From the IMG/VR virus record IMGVR_UViG_3300031111_000010, positions 1 to 64,000 of that record: a stretch of 64,000 nt of DNA; one strand, 5' to 3'. Positions within the stretch are counted from its first letter, which is position 1; every line of letters begins with the position of its first letter. Both the position numbers and the translations under genes were made by a program. Below are positions 57,189 to 64,000 of the stretch, piece after piece. The notes under the pieces are model-generated. The model was not told the origin of the DNA. It searched no databases and saw only the letters and a list, made by a program, of their open reading frames with translations. Origin of the DNA: a virus.

Positions 57189-57473
57189 TTATTTTCCTCT
57201 TTTTTCTATTGGTAACCATACATAATTAACTGAAGATTTATAATTTTTATGGTTTTCATCTATTATGTTAAATGTTAAATATACATGGTTTTCAAGTATT
57301 TCCCATATAAATTCAAACTTCATATACTTCTCTTGAACTTTGTGCTTCTTAGCGAGAACCTTTCTCGCTAAAGCAATATCATTTTCTTTTATATTGTATT
57401 TTTTAGATAGCTTTTTATTCAGGTTATCATTATACTGATTTATACTTTCTTTTATATATTGTTTTAATCTCAT
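57189..57473 (-). CDS. Leader-bearing small protein, 94 aa
   Basis: M-R-L-K-Q-Y-I-K-E-S leader; lysine-rich helical middle, beta end. Four-base overlap with its upstream neighbour and directly adjacent to the gp14-like gene. Probable internal head protein. Confidence 0.7.
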   Translation of the reverse strand: MRLKQYIKESINQYNDNLNKKLSKKYNIKENDIALARKVLAKKHKVQEKYMKFEFIWEILENHVYLTFNIIDENHKNYKSSVNYVWLPIEKRGK

Positions 57474-57853
57474 CCTATTAATTTTTCTTGTGTTTCCATT
57501 ATTATAATTAATGCTTCTTCAAGTCTTTTTACTCTTGCTTTCAGTTTAGTGATTTCCTGTGATTCATTAAGCGGTTCTTTTATACTTGTACTACCACCTC
57601 TTGCTTTTTCTTTTAATGCATTCATTCTCTTTTCCATTGCAGCATCAATAGCACTCCAATCTGTATGATCTTCTTCTAATCCATCATGTGAAGTTTCGTT
57701 TACAGGATCACCTAATGGTGCTTCTGGTTTTGAACCACCATCAACACCACCTTCTGCTTGAGCATACATCTTGTTTGTAATCTGTTGCATATCAATCTTT
57801 TTAAATGCACTTCCATCTTTTAACATTTTCTCATACGCTGTTATTTCTGACAT
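57470..57853 (-). CDS. Acidic coiled-coil protein, 127 aa
   Basis: Disordered Gly/Glu-rich centre (G-G-V-D-G-G-S-K-P-E) and C-terminal coiled coil (L-K-A-R-V-K-R-L-E-E-A-L-I-I-I-M). Could be a neck or scaffold accessory. No family recognised. Confidence 0.6.
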   Translation of the reverse strand: MSEITAYEKMLKDGSAFKKIDMQQITNKMYAQAEGGVDGGSKPEAPLGDPVNETSHDGLEEDHTDWSAIDAAMEKRMNALKEKARGGSTSIKEPLNESQEITKLKARVKRLEEALIIIMETQEKLIG

Positions 57854-57862
57854 ATTATCTCC

Positions 57863-58201
57863 TTATTTTGTTTTATCCTCTGCTTCTTCTTCTCCTTCAT
57901 CTTCATATTCATCCCATTGAGGATCAACCTTTTCAAGTATGTATTCAAACTCACCTACATGAACTTTTTCCTCATTAGCAATATCTTGAAGGATTTCTTT
58001 TAAATCTTTGTCAGTTGCTTGTGGTATCATCTGTTCATAAAGATTAGCTGCATCCAGTTCAGCTACCATAGCCAATCTTGCAATAGCAGCATCCAATAAT
58101 TTTCCTTTTTTACTCGCTACTAATTCATTAAATTGAACAAACAATTCATTCAACGCTTTTGGTTTTTTACTTTCTGTTAAATAATTACTTAGTCTACTCA
58201 T
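57863..58201 (-). CDS. Ferritin-like (encapsulin-cargo type) protein with packaging leader, 112 aa
   Basis: Leader M-S-R-L-S-N-Y-L-T-E-S. Residues 45-92 (A-E-L-D-A-A-N-L-Y-E-Q-M then I-A-N-E-E-K-V-H-V-G-E-F) carry the E...E-E-x-x-H metal ligands of rubrerythrin/encapsulated-ferritin-like proteins, which dimerise to form a di-iron site. Acidic tail like encapsulated ferritins. Inference: packaged in the head, perhaps to protect DNA from oxidation. Confidence 0.8.
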   Translation of the reverse strand: MSRLSNYLTESKKPKALNELFVQFNELVASKKGKLLDAAIARLAMVAELDAANLYEQMIPQATDKDLKEILQDIANEEKVHVGEFEYILEKVDPQWDEYEDEGEEEAEDKTK

Positions 58202-58209
58202 ATTTTCAC

Positions 58210-59091
58210 CTATCCTAATAAAATACCATAACCTTCATGGCTTTCTTCTAATCTTAATCTCTCATCTAATGTTTCTTTTTCTTGTATACCTTCTTGTATT
58301 AGCTGATCACCATCTAAGGCAATACCAATATTACCAATGGAATTAAATTGAGCGAATTTACTTCTTATTCTACCCAACATAATCTTACACTCTGCCAATG
58401 CATAATCGAATATCCAATCAGAAGTATAAAAATTAGTATCGGAACTTCCTGCTCTTAGACCAGTTCTTTTCCATGTAGACTGAGAATTATTAGATTCCAT
58501 ATTAGCATAATGACTTCCTTCCATCATATACGATCTGACTAATAAAAATCCGGGCGAGTCATATGTTACTACTTGACCATTCTCATCTGTTACTTCTAAT
58601 GTGTTTCCTGATGGTGGTGCTGGTTGTACTTCTAATTGATTTGTGTATCGATGATATTTATAATTGTAGATTGAAGGTGTATATCGATCTAATGTCTTTA
58701 GCCAATCAATAGCAATATGATAACTTATAATAGAACTACCATATCCTCTATTAGCCCACAACAGACCATCGTATGCTCCCCTTGAATACATAAAATTCTC
58801 AACAGTAAACAAGGTGTTAATTCCATATCCTCTACCATTATCGTCATAATCTACAATTTCAGTAACACCAACAGGAAGATCATAAAAATTTTGATTAGCT
58901 AAAAGTAATACAGTAAAATAGGTATCTACAGTAGCATTACCTGCACCCCATTTTACCCATTTGTCTTTAGCATAATCTATTGCATCATAAATCTGTATAT
59001 CTTCCAGTTCGACTTTGACAACAGGCGCACCTAATCTTCTCTTTATTTTCTCAGAAAGTTCTGCCTTACTGAGTCTGATATCTAATGCCAT
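58210..59091 (-). CDS. Neck/head-completion protein, T4 gp13-like, 293 aa
   Basis: K-R-R-L-G-A-P-V-V-K-V-E-L-E-D-I-Q-I-Y-D-A-I-D-Y-A-K (residues 16-41) and Q-N-F-Y-D-L-P-V-G-V-T-E-I are typical of T4-type gp13 neck proteins. Length close to T4 gp13 (309). Placed between terminase and gp14/15 genes as in T4-like clusters. Confidence 0.78.
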   Translation of the reverse strand: MALDIRLSKAELSEKIKRRLGAPVVKVELEDIQIYDAIDYAKDKWVKWGAGNATVDTYFTVLLLANQNFYDLPVGVTEIVDYDDNGRGYGINTLFTVENFMYSRGAYDGLLWANRGYGSSIISYHIAIDWLKTLDRYTPSIYNYKYHRYTNQLEVQPAPPSGNTLEVTDENGQVVTYDSPGFLLVRSYMMEGSHYANMESNNSQSTWKRTGLRAGSSDTNFYTSDWIFDYALAECKIMLGRIRSKFAQFNSIGNIGIALDGDQLIQEGIQEKETLDERLRLEESHEGYGILLG

Positions 59092-59369
59092 TATTGATCT
59101 CCTATTTGCATTTCACGCTTTTTCATTGATCTAGCTCTTTTTTTCATGGCCTTTTTTTGAATACCAACATTAGCCTTAATTTTTCTACCTCTCAAAAGAG
59201 CCGCTTTAAACAGATTTTTTTTCTCAGCCGGTTTCATTATTATACATTTATTGTCCTTAACTTTCATACCATCAGGACATATTCTTTTTCTTTTTACCTT
59301 TCCTTTCCTAATTACTTTTTTGAAACTCTCATCAAGTGAGAATAAATTTATTTTATCAATTATATCCAT
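59091..59369 (-). CDS. Small very basic protein, possible packaged head protein, 92 aa
   Basis: ATG at 59369 follows GAGGAATTGACT. S-L-D-E-S near residue 14 fits the L-x-E cleavage rule, though the leader differs from the common form. Many K/R (K-V-K-R-K-R, K-K-A-M-K-K-R-A-R) and C-P-D-G-M-K-V-x-D-N-K-C. DNA binding in the head is inferred. Confidence 0.65.
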   Translation of the reverse strand: MDIIDKINLFSLDESFKKVIRKGKVKRKRICPDGMKVKDNKCIIMKPAEKKNLFKAALLRGRKIKANVGIQKKAMKKRARSMKKREMQIGDQ

Positions 59370-59388
59370 AGTCAATTCCTCATAACTA

Positions 59389-59396
59389 TATTTATA
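59389..59396 (-). promoter_or_regulatory. T4-type late promoter TATAAATA
   Basis: Exact octamer on the minus strand, 20 bases upstream of the basic protein gene; drives the neck cluster. Confidence 0.75.
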
Positions 59397-59401
59397 TTTT
59401 T

Positions 59402-60964
59402 TTAGTAATCAAAAACATTTGAATCTGTTAACCATGACCAATCATCTACATCATCTTCAATATCAGATAAGATACCCCAAGCATCATTTTCTTTTTCATC
59501 CTTTTTAAACTCCCAATCTTCTGACATTACGTTCATTTCAAAGATAAACAATCCCCAAAACATAGCATCAACAAGATCATCAGGTTTATCTTTACCATAG
59601 AATTTAGATTCATCTTCAATATAGGAACTTAACTGTTCGATAGTTTCTTTATCATTTATTTTAACAGAACCATCTTCTATGAGTTTTTTCATAAGAAGAA
59701 CAGCTTTAGGTTTATTATTTCTATTTGATCTGATACCAAGATTTATTGCTTTCGCACCAGTGTTGACCAATCCTTCATTCTCATATGTCCACCATAACTG
59801 ACCAATAACAGCAGACCCCTCACCATTATTCTCACACATAACATAAGCACTATTATAATAAATACTAAGTCTATGAATGATTTGTGAAAATTGATAAACA
59901 TCTGTCATATTATCTTGAAATACTGCTACTTGTTCCATGTTGATTGGCATTCTTGAATTTATTTTGAAAATTTGAATACAAGAATCATGCTCACCAGTAC
60001 CCTTGGCAGGATCAACACCCATAACATATACAGCACCTTCTTTCGGTTTCTCCCAAACTCTTAATCTATCTTTAAGATCATAGAATTCAGGTTCAACATG
60101 AGTATTTAATAAAGTTCTCAATACTTCTGGACTGATAACGGTATTTGTAGAACCAAGAAACTTACAACCAAACTCTTGATTAAATCCATGGATACCAAGA
60201 TTTTTAATTTGTTCTCTTGCCCATGCATTATCTCTCCCCGGTACTCTATCCCAAAGTACTTTTTGAGCTACAAATGAATTAGCATCTTCTTTATTAGGAT
60301 TAACAGCACCCATCCAAATTCTATGAAAGATATTGAACATACCATTTGGTGTTGAAATAATAATAATCTTTGATTCTGTTGATGATGAAATGGTAGGATA
60401 GTTTGAAGACCAGAAATCTTCTGCGTTGTTTTTAGGTACGAATGCAAACTCATCACAGATAACGATGTTCATAGGCCAACCTCTAAAGGCATCCTGAGTG
60501 GTAGCTGAGATGATTAGCTTAGTGCCATTATCGAAAGTGATAGACGTTTTAGCGTACTCTGTGACCCCCGGCTTGAGCCAAGGTGGTAGACCTTCATACA
60601 TACGCTTCATGCCATCTAGAATACGTTTAGCAGATGATTCCTTATTGGATACCATACCAATGTTCTTATCTGCATTAAAGATAGCATACCAAAGAGCATA
60701 GGCAGCAACGATTGTTGTTTTACCACTCTGTCTTGCCCATAATCCTACAAAAAATCTGTTATTAGCTAGTAGTTCAAGAGTCTCATTCTGATAATCTCTT
60801 GGTTCAAATAATACTTCTCCATGATCTAATGTTACAATTTTCACATAGTTTTGTACGAAATAATGAATATCATCACGACATTTCACTATTTCCTCAACCA
60901 TATCTTGAGTATATTCCATCTCCTGATTTGGTCTTTTTACATAATCATCATAACGTATTGCCAT
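59402..60964 (-). CDS. Terminase large subunit, T4 gp17-like, 520 aa
   Basis: ATPase: Walker A W-A-R-Q-S-G-K-T-T (residues 76-84), Walker B I-V-I-C-D-E-F-A, and I-S-T-P-N-G (motif III). RNase H-fold nuclease: G-V-D-P-A-K-G-T-G-E-H-D, C-E-N-N-G and D-D-L-V-D-A. Powers DNA packaging and cuts concatemers. No intein or interruption. No small-terminase gene seen nearby. Own late promoter. Confidence 0.95.
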   Translation of the reverse strand: MAIRYDDYVKRPNQEMEYTQDMVEEIVKCRDDIHYFVQNYVKIVTLDHGEVLFEPRDYQNETLELLANNRFFVGLWARQSGKTTIVAAYALWYAIFNADKNIGMVSNKESSAKRILDGMKRMYEGLPPWLKPGVTEYAKTSITFDNGTKLIISATTQDAFRGWPMNIVICDEFAFVPKNNAEDFWSSNYPTISSSTESKIIIISTPNGMFNIFHRIWMGAVNPNKEDANSFVAQKVLWDRVPGRDNAWAREQIKNLGIHGFNQEFGCKFLGSTNTVISPEVLRTLLNTHVEPEFYDLKDRLRVWEKPKEGAVYVMGVDPAKGTGEHDSCIQIFKINSRMPINMEQVAVFQDNMTDVYQFSQIIHRLSIYYNSAYVMCENNGEGSAVIGQLWWTYENEGLVNTGAKAINLGIRSNRNNKPKAVLLMKKLIEDGSVKINDKETIEQLSSYIEDESKFYGKDKPDDLVDAMFWGLFIFEMNVMSEDWEFKKDEKENDAWGILSDIEDDVDDWSWLTDSNVFDY

Positions 60965-60992
60965 ATTATCTCCCTTTTATTCTATTCATATT

Positions 60993-61000
60993 TATTTATA
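60993..61000 (-). promoter_or_regulatory. T4-type late promoter TATAAATA
   Basis: Exact octamer on the minus strand, 29 bases upstream of the terminase ATG. Confidence 0.75.
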
Positions 61001-61020
61001 TTTTCTTAGCTTATGAATAG

Positions 61021-61051
61021 AAAAAGGGAAGATGATTTCTCATCTTCCCTT
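61021..61051 (-). terminator. Terminator upstream of terminase
   Basis: 12-bp perfect stem AAGGGAAGATGA/TCATCTTCCCTT with a TTTC (GAAA on the minus strand) loop and a T-run on the minus strand. Ends the DnaJ-like transcript before the late promoter. Confidence 0.85.
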
Positions 61052-61097
61052 GGGGCATAACTGGCAGTCACGCTTTTATTTTAAAGTATTTTATTTG

Positions 61098-61457
61098 TCA
61101 AGCATAAGCATTGATTTGTTTAATATATTTATAATCCCAAATAAACCACATCCCATGCTTCTTATATCTTTGCCATCTGTTCTTTTCGATGTCAAAGATA
61201 CTTCCATCACCATAATGATAAAACTTTTTATCCTCAGTTACAGTATATCGAATGCCTTGATTTTTCTTACCTACTTTTTGACGTTCAGCCAGAAGATATT
61301 CATATGCTTCATTAACATATAGGAATTGTTCTGGTCTACCACCATGATCAGGATGGAATTTAAGGCATAAGAGGCGATATTTTCGCTTCAAAGCATCTTC
61401 TGTGACCTTGGATATATCTTCTACCTTAAATAGCCTTAAATAGCCTCTAACGTCCAT
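61098..61457 (-). CDS. J-domain (DnaJ-like) protein, 119 aa
   Basis: Residues 15-60 form a J domain with K-R-K-Y-R-L-L-C-L-K-F-H-P-D-H-G-G: the HPD tripeptide needed to stimulate Hsp70 (DnaK) is intact. The rest has no zinc or C-terminal DnaJ domains. May redirect host DnaK to phage proteins. AAAGGTTTCGTAA ribosome site. Confidence 0.88.
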   Translation of the reverse strand: MDVRGYLRLFKVEDISKVTEDALKRKYRLLCLKFHPDHGGRPEQFLYVNEAYEYLLAERQKVGKKNQGIRYTVTEDKKFYHYGDGSIFDIEKNRWQRYKKHGMWFIWDYKYIKQINAYA

Positions 61458-61637
61458 TTACGAAACCTTTTGCGGAATGATGTTTACTGTCCACTCAGGA
61501 TGCTTGCAGTATGCTCTGATTTGATCATCAATCAAATACTCATTGATCTTGAATCTGATCGAATTGACAACCTTCTTGACTTTGAATCCCATTTCACAAT
61601 CCCGTAAATCCTCTACTACCAATGTTTTCTTTTTCAT
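61458..61637 (-). CDS. Hypothetical protein, 59 aa
   Basis: M-K-K-K-T-L-V-V-E-D-L-R start after GGAGAAAAGAA. Mixed alpha/beta, no family recognised. Its stop overlaps the DnaJ start region. Recovered from the bases. Confidence 0.6.
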   Translation of the reverse strand: MKKKTLVVEDLRDCEMGFKVKKVVNSIRFKINEYLIDDQIRAYCKHPEWTVNIIPQKVS

Positions 61638-61818
61638 TTCTTTTCTCCTTTTTTTACGAACTTACCTGTTAGTAGGTATACAATGTGATCCTTGCCAACA
61701 TCCCACTTCCCGTATAACTAACCCTCAGTTCGTATCGCCAAGGGAATATATCAGGACTTAACCACATGGGATAGGTTTGACCCTATATTTTTCTCAGCCC
61801 TGATATACCCCCATGTTC
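61638..61818. other. Structured intergenic segment
   Basis: Contains nested inverted repeats: ATATATCAGG (61746-61755) with CCTGATATA (61799-61807), ATAGG/CCTAT between them, and ACGAAC with GTTCGT near 61657 and 61730. On the minus strand this would be a folded leader ahead of the 59-aa and DnaJ genes. No tRNA fits. Confidence 0.45.
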
Positions 61819-61998
61819 TTAGATCAGACCGAAATGCTCATCGATTTTGGCTTGATATGCTGCTTTGCGTTTTTGATTTGCCTTGGTTCGCAATCCCTGC
61901 AAACGTGCCAGTTCGACAGCAGAGGCAGCAGTTTCGGCTTTGATGTTGACGTTAACAGCGGTGATTTCCACAGTTTCTTTTTCCTGATAATGCAACAT
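61819..61998 (-). CDS. Hypothetical protein, 59 aa
   Basis: Start after AAAGGAGATTTATC. Ala-rich helix (A-E-T-A-A-S-A-V-E-L-A-R-L-Q-G-L-R-T-K) suggests a coiled coil. A longer frame on the same strand in another phase is a shadow. Own promoter at 62035. Confidence 0.6.
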   Translation of the reverse strand: MLHYQEKETVEITAVNVNIKAETAASAVELARLQGLRTKANQKRKAAYQAKIDEHFGLI

Positions 61999-62034
61999 GA
62001 TAAATCTCCTTTGTTAATGATTAGTGTTTCGTTA

Positions 62035-62063
62035 TTCCTATCAGATCGTTTCGCCATTGTCAA
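62035..62063 (-). promoter_or_regulatory. Sigma70-type promoter overlapping a hairpin arm
   Basis: TTGACA (62063-62058), 17-bp spacer, TAGGAA (62040-62035). The -35 lies in one arm of the hairpin at 62059-62084. Confidence 0.65.
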
Positions 62064-62092
62064 GGGGTTTTTACACCCCCTGACATTTTTTT
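62059..62092. terminator. Imperfect hairpin with T-run on the + strand
   Basis: GTCAAGGGG/CCCCCTGAC stem with one mismatch; eight Ts follow on the + strand. Separates the 176-aa and 59-aa genes. Confidence 0.5.
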
Positions 62093-62622
62093 TACTGGTT
62101 GATTACTTCGGACTCAACCTTACCTTTCGGACCAAGAACAAAGCTCATGTAAGCATCGTTCATATATCCACGAACAAAGATTTTCTTTCCAAGTTTGCTA
62201 ACAGAATCAATATTTTCTGTAACTGCCAGCAGATGATTGTATGCTTTCCACTGTGAAGGAGTGAACTCACTTTTGGACATCTTGTAGTCACCATACCGAT
62301 CTTTAACTACGATAAACTCATCATTTTCATCCCACTCGACTTCATCAAAACCGATACCAGCTACCATGATCAGCGTACCATCTTCCATCTCCATCAGGTC
62401 ACCAACACTGGTAGACCGACTTTCCTCTACCTTATAGACACCATCATTTTCCCACCATGCGGTATCGATGTGATTGGTTTTCTGAAAGGCAACACCAAGA
62501 TCGTTTCCAACGACTTCAGCTACCAGTTTATAATTGGATTTAACAGGCTTGTAAGTACCCTTTTCGGCAAAGTGAAGATTGCTGTTAATAGCCCAATTGG
62601 TAGTGTGATAAACTTTGATCAT
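62092..62622 (-). CDS. Hypothetical protein under a sigma54-type promoter, 176 aa
   Basis: ATG at 62622 follows AAGGAGAAACCAAA; the upstream frame start lies in the leader. M-I-K-V-Y-H-T-T-N start, beta-rich middle, G-F-D-E-V-E-W-D-E-N-D-E acid stretch. No family recognised. Monocistronic and regulated like the 34-kb genes. Confidence 0.65.
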   Translation of the reverse strand: MIKVYHTTNWAINSNLHFAEKGTYKPVKSNYKLVAEVVGNDLGVAFQKTNHIDTAWWENDGVYKVEESRSTSVGDLMEMEDGTLIMVAGIGFDEVEWDENDEFIVVKDRYGDYKMSKSEFTPSQWKAYNHLLAVTENIDSVSKLGKKIFVRGYMNDAYMSFVLGPKGKVESEVINQ

Positions 62623-62674
62623 TTTGGTTTCTCCTTGGTTTATGGTCGCTTTCGTTTTCATTTGCCTATATATA

Positions 62675-62692
62675 ATGCAGACCGTGTGCCAA
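62675..62692 (-). promoter_or_regulatory. Sigma54-type promoter
   Basis: On the minus strand TTGGCACACGGTCTGCAT, GG to GC distance 12. Predicted start near 62665 gives a 43-base leader with a good ribosome site. Confidence 0.6.
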
Positions 62693-62797
62693 GATTGAAA
62701 AAAATCATAAAAAAATATAAGTAGTTGGATTATAAAGAAAAAAACCCAATAGGGATCAAATGACCCCCATTAGGCTTTTCGTATTTTAGGGAATTTG

Positions 62798-62833
62798 TGA
62801 CAATTTTTGTCAAACATATGACAATTTTTGTCA
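62798..62833. promoter_or_regulatory. Tandem palindromes, candidate activator site
   Basis: TGACAATTTTTGTCA at 62798-62812 and again at 62819-62833, again 21 bp apart and about 130 bp upstream of the sigma54-type promoter. The second overlaps the SpoVR stop codon. Confidence 0.65.
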
Positions 62834-64000
62834 TAAGTCTATTTCAATATTCGAATCAATCTCTTTAGACTTATTTGCTACATACTTAAATTTCATCTTG
62901 TTTTTAATGGTTTCCAGATTACATTTTTCACCCCACAAAAACTGAATATGTTCAAGGGTTTTTTGTGCATACTCAGGATCAAGATCAGCACCAATATGTT
63001 CATGTTTGAGTAACAATTCACCCTGTTTGTGATAATTACCATCCATAACGAACACTTTTGGAATACCACTATGTGCAAAACTTCTAATAATAATTTGGCA
63101 GATTTCTTTTGCTGTATTATCTGTGATTACTACTTCTTCCATAAAAACATTGGATTGAATTGCATACATATATAAATCCAATTTTCTAACCAGTTTTGGA
63201 GTTAAGAAGTTATGCATAAACATCCAATCATTACTTGTACGGAGAACTTTAAACATCTTCTCCATACCCTTCATAGATTTATCATCGTAGTTCATCTTTA
63301 AATCATGGTCGGTAGTTTCATCATAATCTTTACCATGTTGACCTTTATTCCAACGATCTACAATATCTTCCCACATTTCACATCCTATCAAATAGGGATT
63401 CATGCTGAAAGGATTTTTTGATTTAACAAGAGAATTGCTATAGTTACATTCAGCATGTTCAGTAGCTGTAAGCAATCCTTCCCGAAATAACTGCCTGAGA
63501 ATTCTTTCATGCCAGAAGGTAGCAAATCCTTCATTCATATATTTGGTTTTGATATTCGGCCAAACATACTGACCCCATGCTCTGATAATTTCAAGAATAT
63601 CTTTTTGCCATGTTGAAAGGTTTCGGGAATGATCAATAACATACCTGATTAAATCTTCAGTAGGTTCAACAGGAGTTTTATTCTTCAAAGCAACATACAG
63701 AGCATTGTTGTATCTTTCCCTTTCCATATCGGCCTGAGAATCATCTTCAAATAAATCCATGAATTCAGTAACAGATTTATCATGTTTCTTCTGTTTCTTC
63801 TGTTCAAATATACGTTCTATTTTTTCATCTTCAGTTTCTTGACTTAACCAAGGATTTGAATGAAGCATAATTGAATGACCAGCATCAATAGTAGATTCAA
63901 CCAAATCGATACCATACTTATTAATATAATCCTCAATTCGATTGGATGCATTGCTTAATCTACTAGCAATGTTCTCATCATTCTCAACATGATACTGATT
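62831..64000 (-). CDS. SpoVR-family protein, 5' end outside window
   Basis: M-N-E-G-F-A-T-F-W-H-E-R-I and N-P-Y-L-I-G-C-E-M-W-E-D-I are the defining SpoVR motifs. The frame is open through the window edge, so the visible 389 codons lack the N-terminus. Bacterial SpoVR/YcgB is linked to stress and sporulation; its biochemical role is unresolved. A phage copy is unusual. Stop codon TGA lies in a regulatory palindrome. Confidence 0.85.
   Translation of the reverse strand, partial: NQYHVENDENIASRLSNASNRIEDYINKYGIDLVESTIDAGHSIMLHSNPWLSQETEDEKIERIFEQKKQKKHDKSVTEFMDLFEDDSQADMERERYNNALYVALKNKTPVEPTEDLIRYVIDHSRNLSTWQKDILEIIRAWGQYVWPNIKTKYMNEGFATFWHERILRQLFREGLLTATEHAECNYSNSLVKSKNPFSMNPYLIGCEMWEDIVDRWNKGQHGKDYDETTDHDLKMNYDDKSMKGMEKMFKVLRTSNDWMFMHNFLTPKLVRKLDLYMYAIQSNVFMEEVVITDNTAKEICQIIIRSFAHSGIPKVFVMDGNYHKQGELLLKHEHIGADLDPEYAQKTLEHIQFLWGEKCNLETIKNKMKFKYVANKSKEIDSNIEIDL

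Noticed and set aside
61087-61097. TTGACA on the minus strand near the DnaJ stop
   Set aside because: It overlaps the stop codon, lacks a good -10 and is followed by a terminator before any gene.
61638-61818. tRNA or riboswitch in the structured intergenic segment
   Set aside because: No cloverleaf or T-loop fits, and no known aptamer pattern recognised; kept only as an inverted-repeat region.

Overview
The window is part of a large, AT-rich, T4-superfamily myovirus genome infecting a Gram-negative host. Seen directly: a gp17-type large terminase, gp13/gp14/gp15-type neck and tail-completion proteins, a gp18-type sheath, a gp19-type tube, a gp26-type hub chaperone, a short tape-measure candidate, a gp48-type baseplate cap, and many copies of the T4 late promoter octamer TATAAATA. 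The host inference rests on a phage signal-peptide protein that looks like an outer-membrane beta-barrel, and on promoter motifs of the sigma70 and sigma54 types. Portal, major capsid protein, prohead protease and replication genes are not in the window.

Layout. 1-9.2 kb (+): small zinc-ribbon and hypothetical genes, then late operons whose products mostly begin with a short M-R-F-K-x-Y-[LI]-x-E leader resembling the T4 capsid-targeting peptide. These look like head-packaged proteins and include an ADP-ribosyltransferase-like and a possible nuclease protein; SprT-like protease and SNase-like genes lie among them without the leader. 9.3-18.5 kb (-): accessory genes (L7/L12-like domain, PagP-like barrel, SWIM finger, pyrimidine-dimer glycosylase-like, nucleotidyltransferase, many tiny membrane proteins), interrupted by a (+) island with Hsp20 and a leader-bearing ParB-like protein. 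18.5-19.7 kb: non-coding, with direct repeats and five sigma54-like promoter motifs. 19.7-33.7 kb (-): tightly overlapping small genes, most ending in one shared C-terminal peptide, plus Pth2, two tRNA-Ser genes, a VWA protein, a queuosine-salvage (DUF2419) protein, a SLOG protein and RtcB. 33.8-36.0 kb: a regulatory hub with divergent sigma54-like promoters around a tandem palindrome, a DUF932 gene and a 49-aa acidic protein ending like the SSB C-terminal tail. 36.1-61.0 kb (-): tail, neck and terminase module with a set of huge poly-serine modular adhesins. 61.1-64 kb (-): DnaJ-like protein, small genes and a SpoVR-family gene running off the window.

How it fits together. Late structural genes use TATAAATA promoters. 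Accessory genes use TTGACA promoters, and a few use TGGCA-N6-TGC promoters with paired upstream palindromes. The adhesins carry a tail-tube-fold N-terminal domain, or in one case a duplicated sheath N-terminus, joined by poly-serine linkers to LamG/ConA, SPRY, discoidin-like and DUF2341 modules. The linkers are written as alternating TCA and AGY codons, and the only two tRNA genes seen are tRNA-Ser(UGA) and tRNA-Ser(GCU), which read those codons. A -1 slippery site links the gp26-type gene to a downstream frame just before the tape-measure gene.

The most novel signals are the shared C-terminal tag on about 17 unrelated small proteins, the sigma54-like promoter/enhancer architecture, and the tube- and sheath-anchored adhesins.
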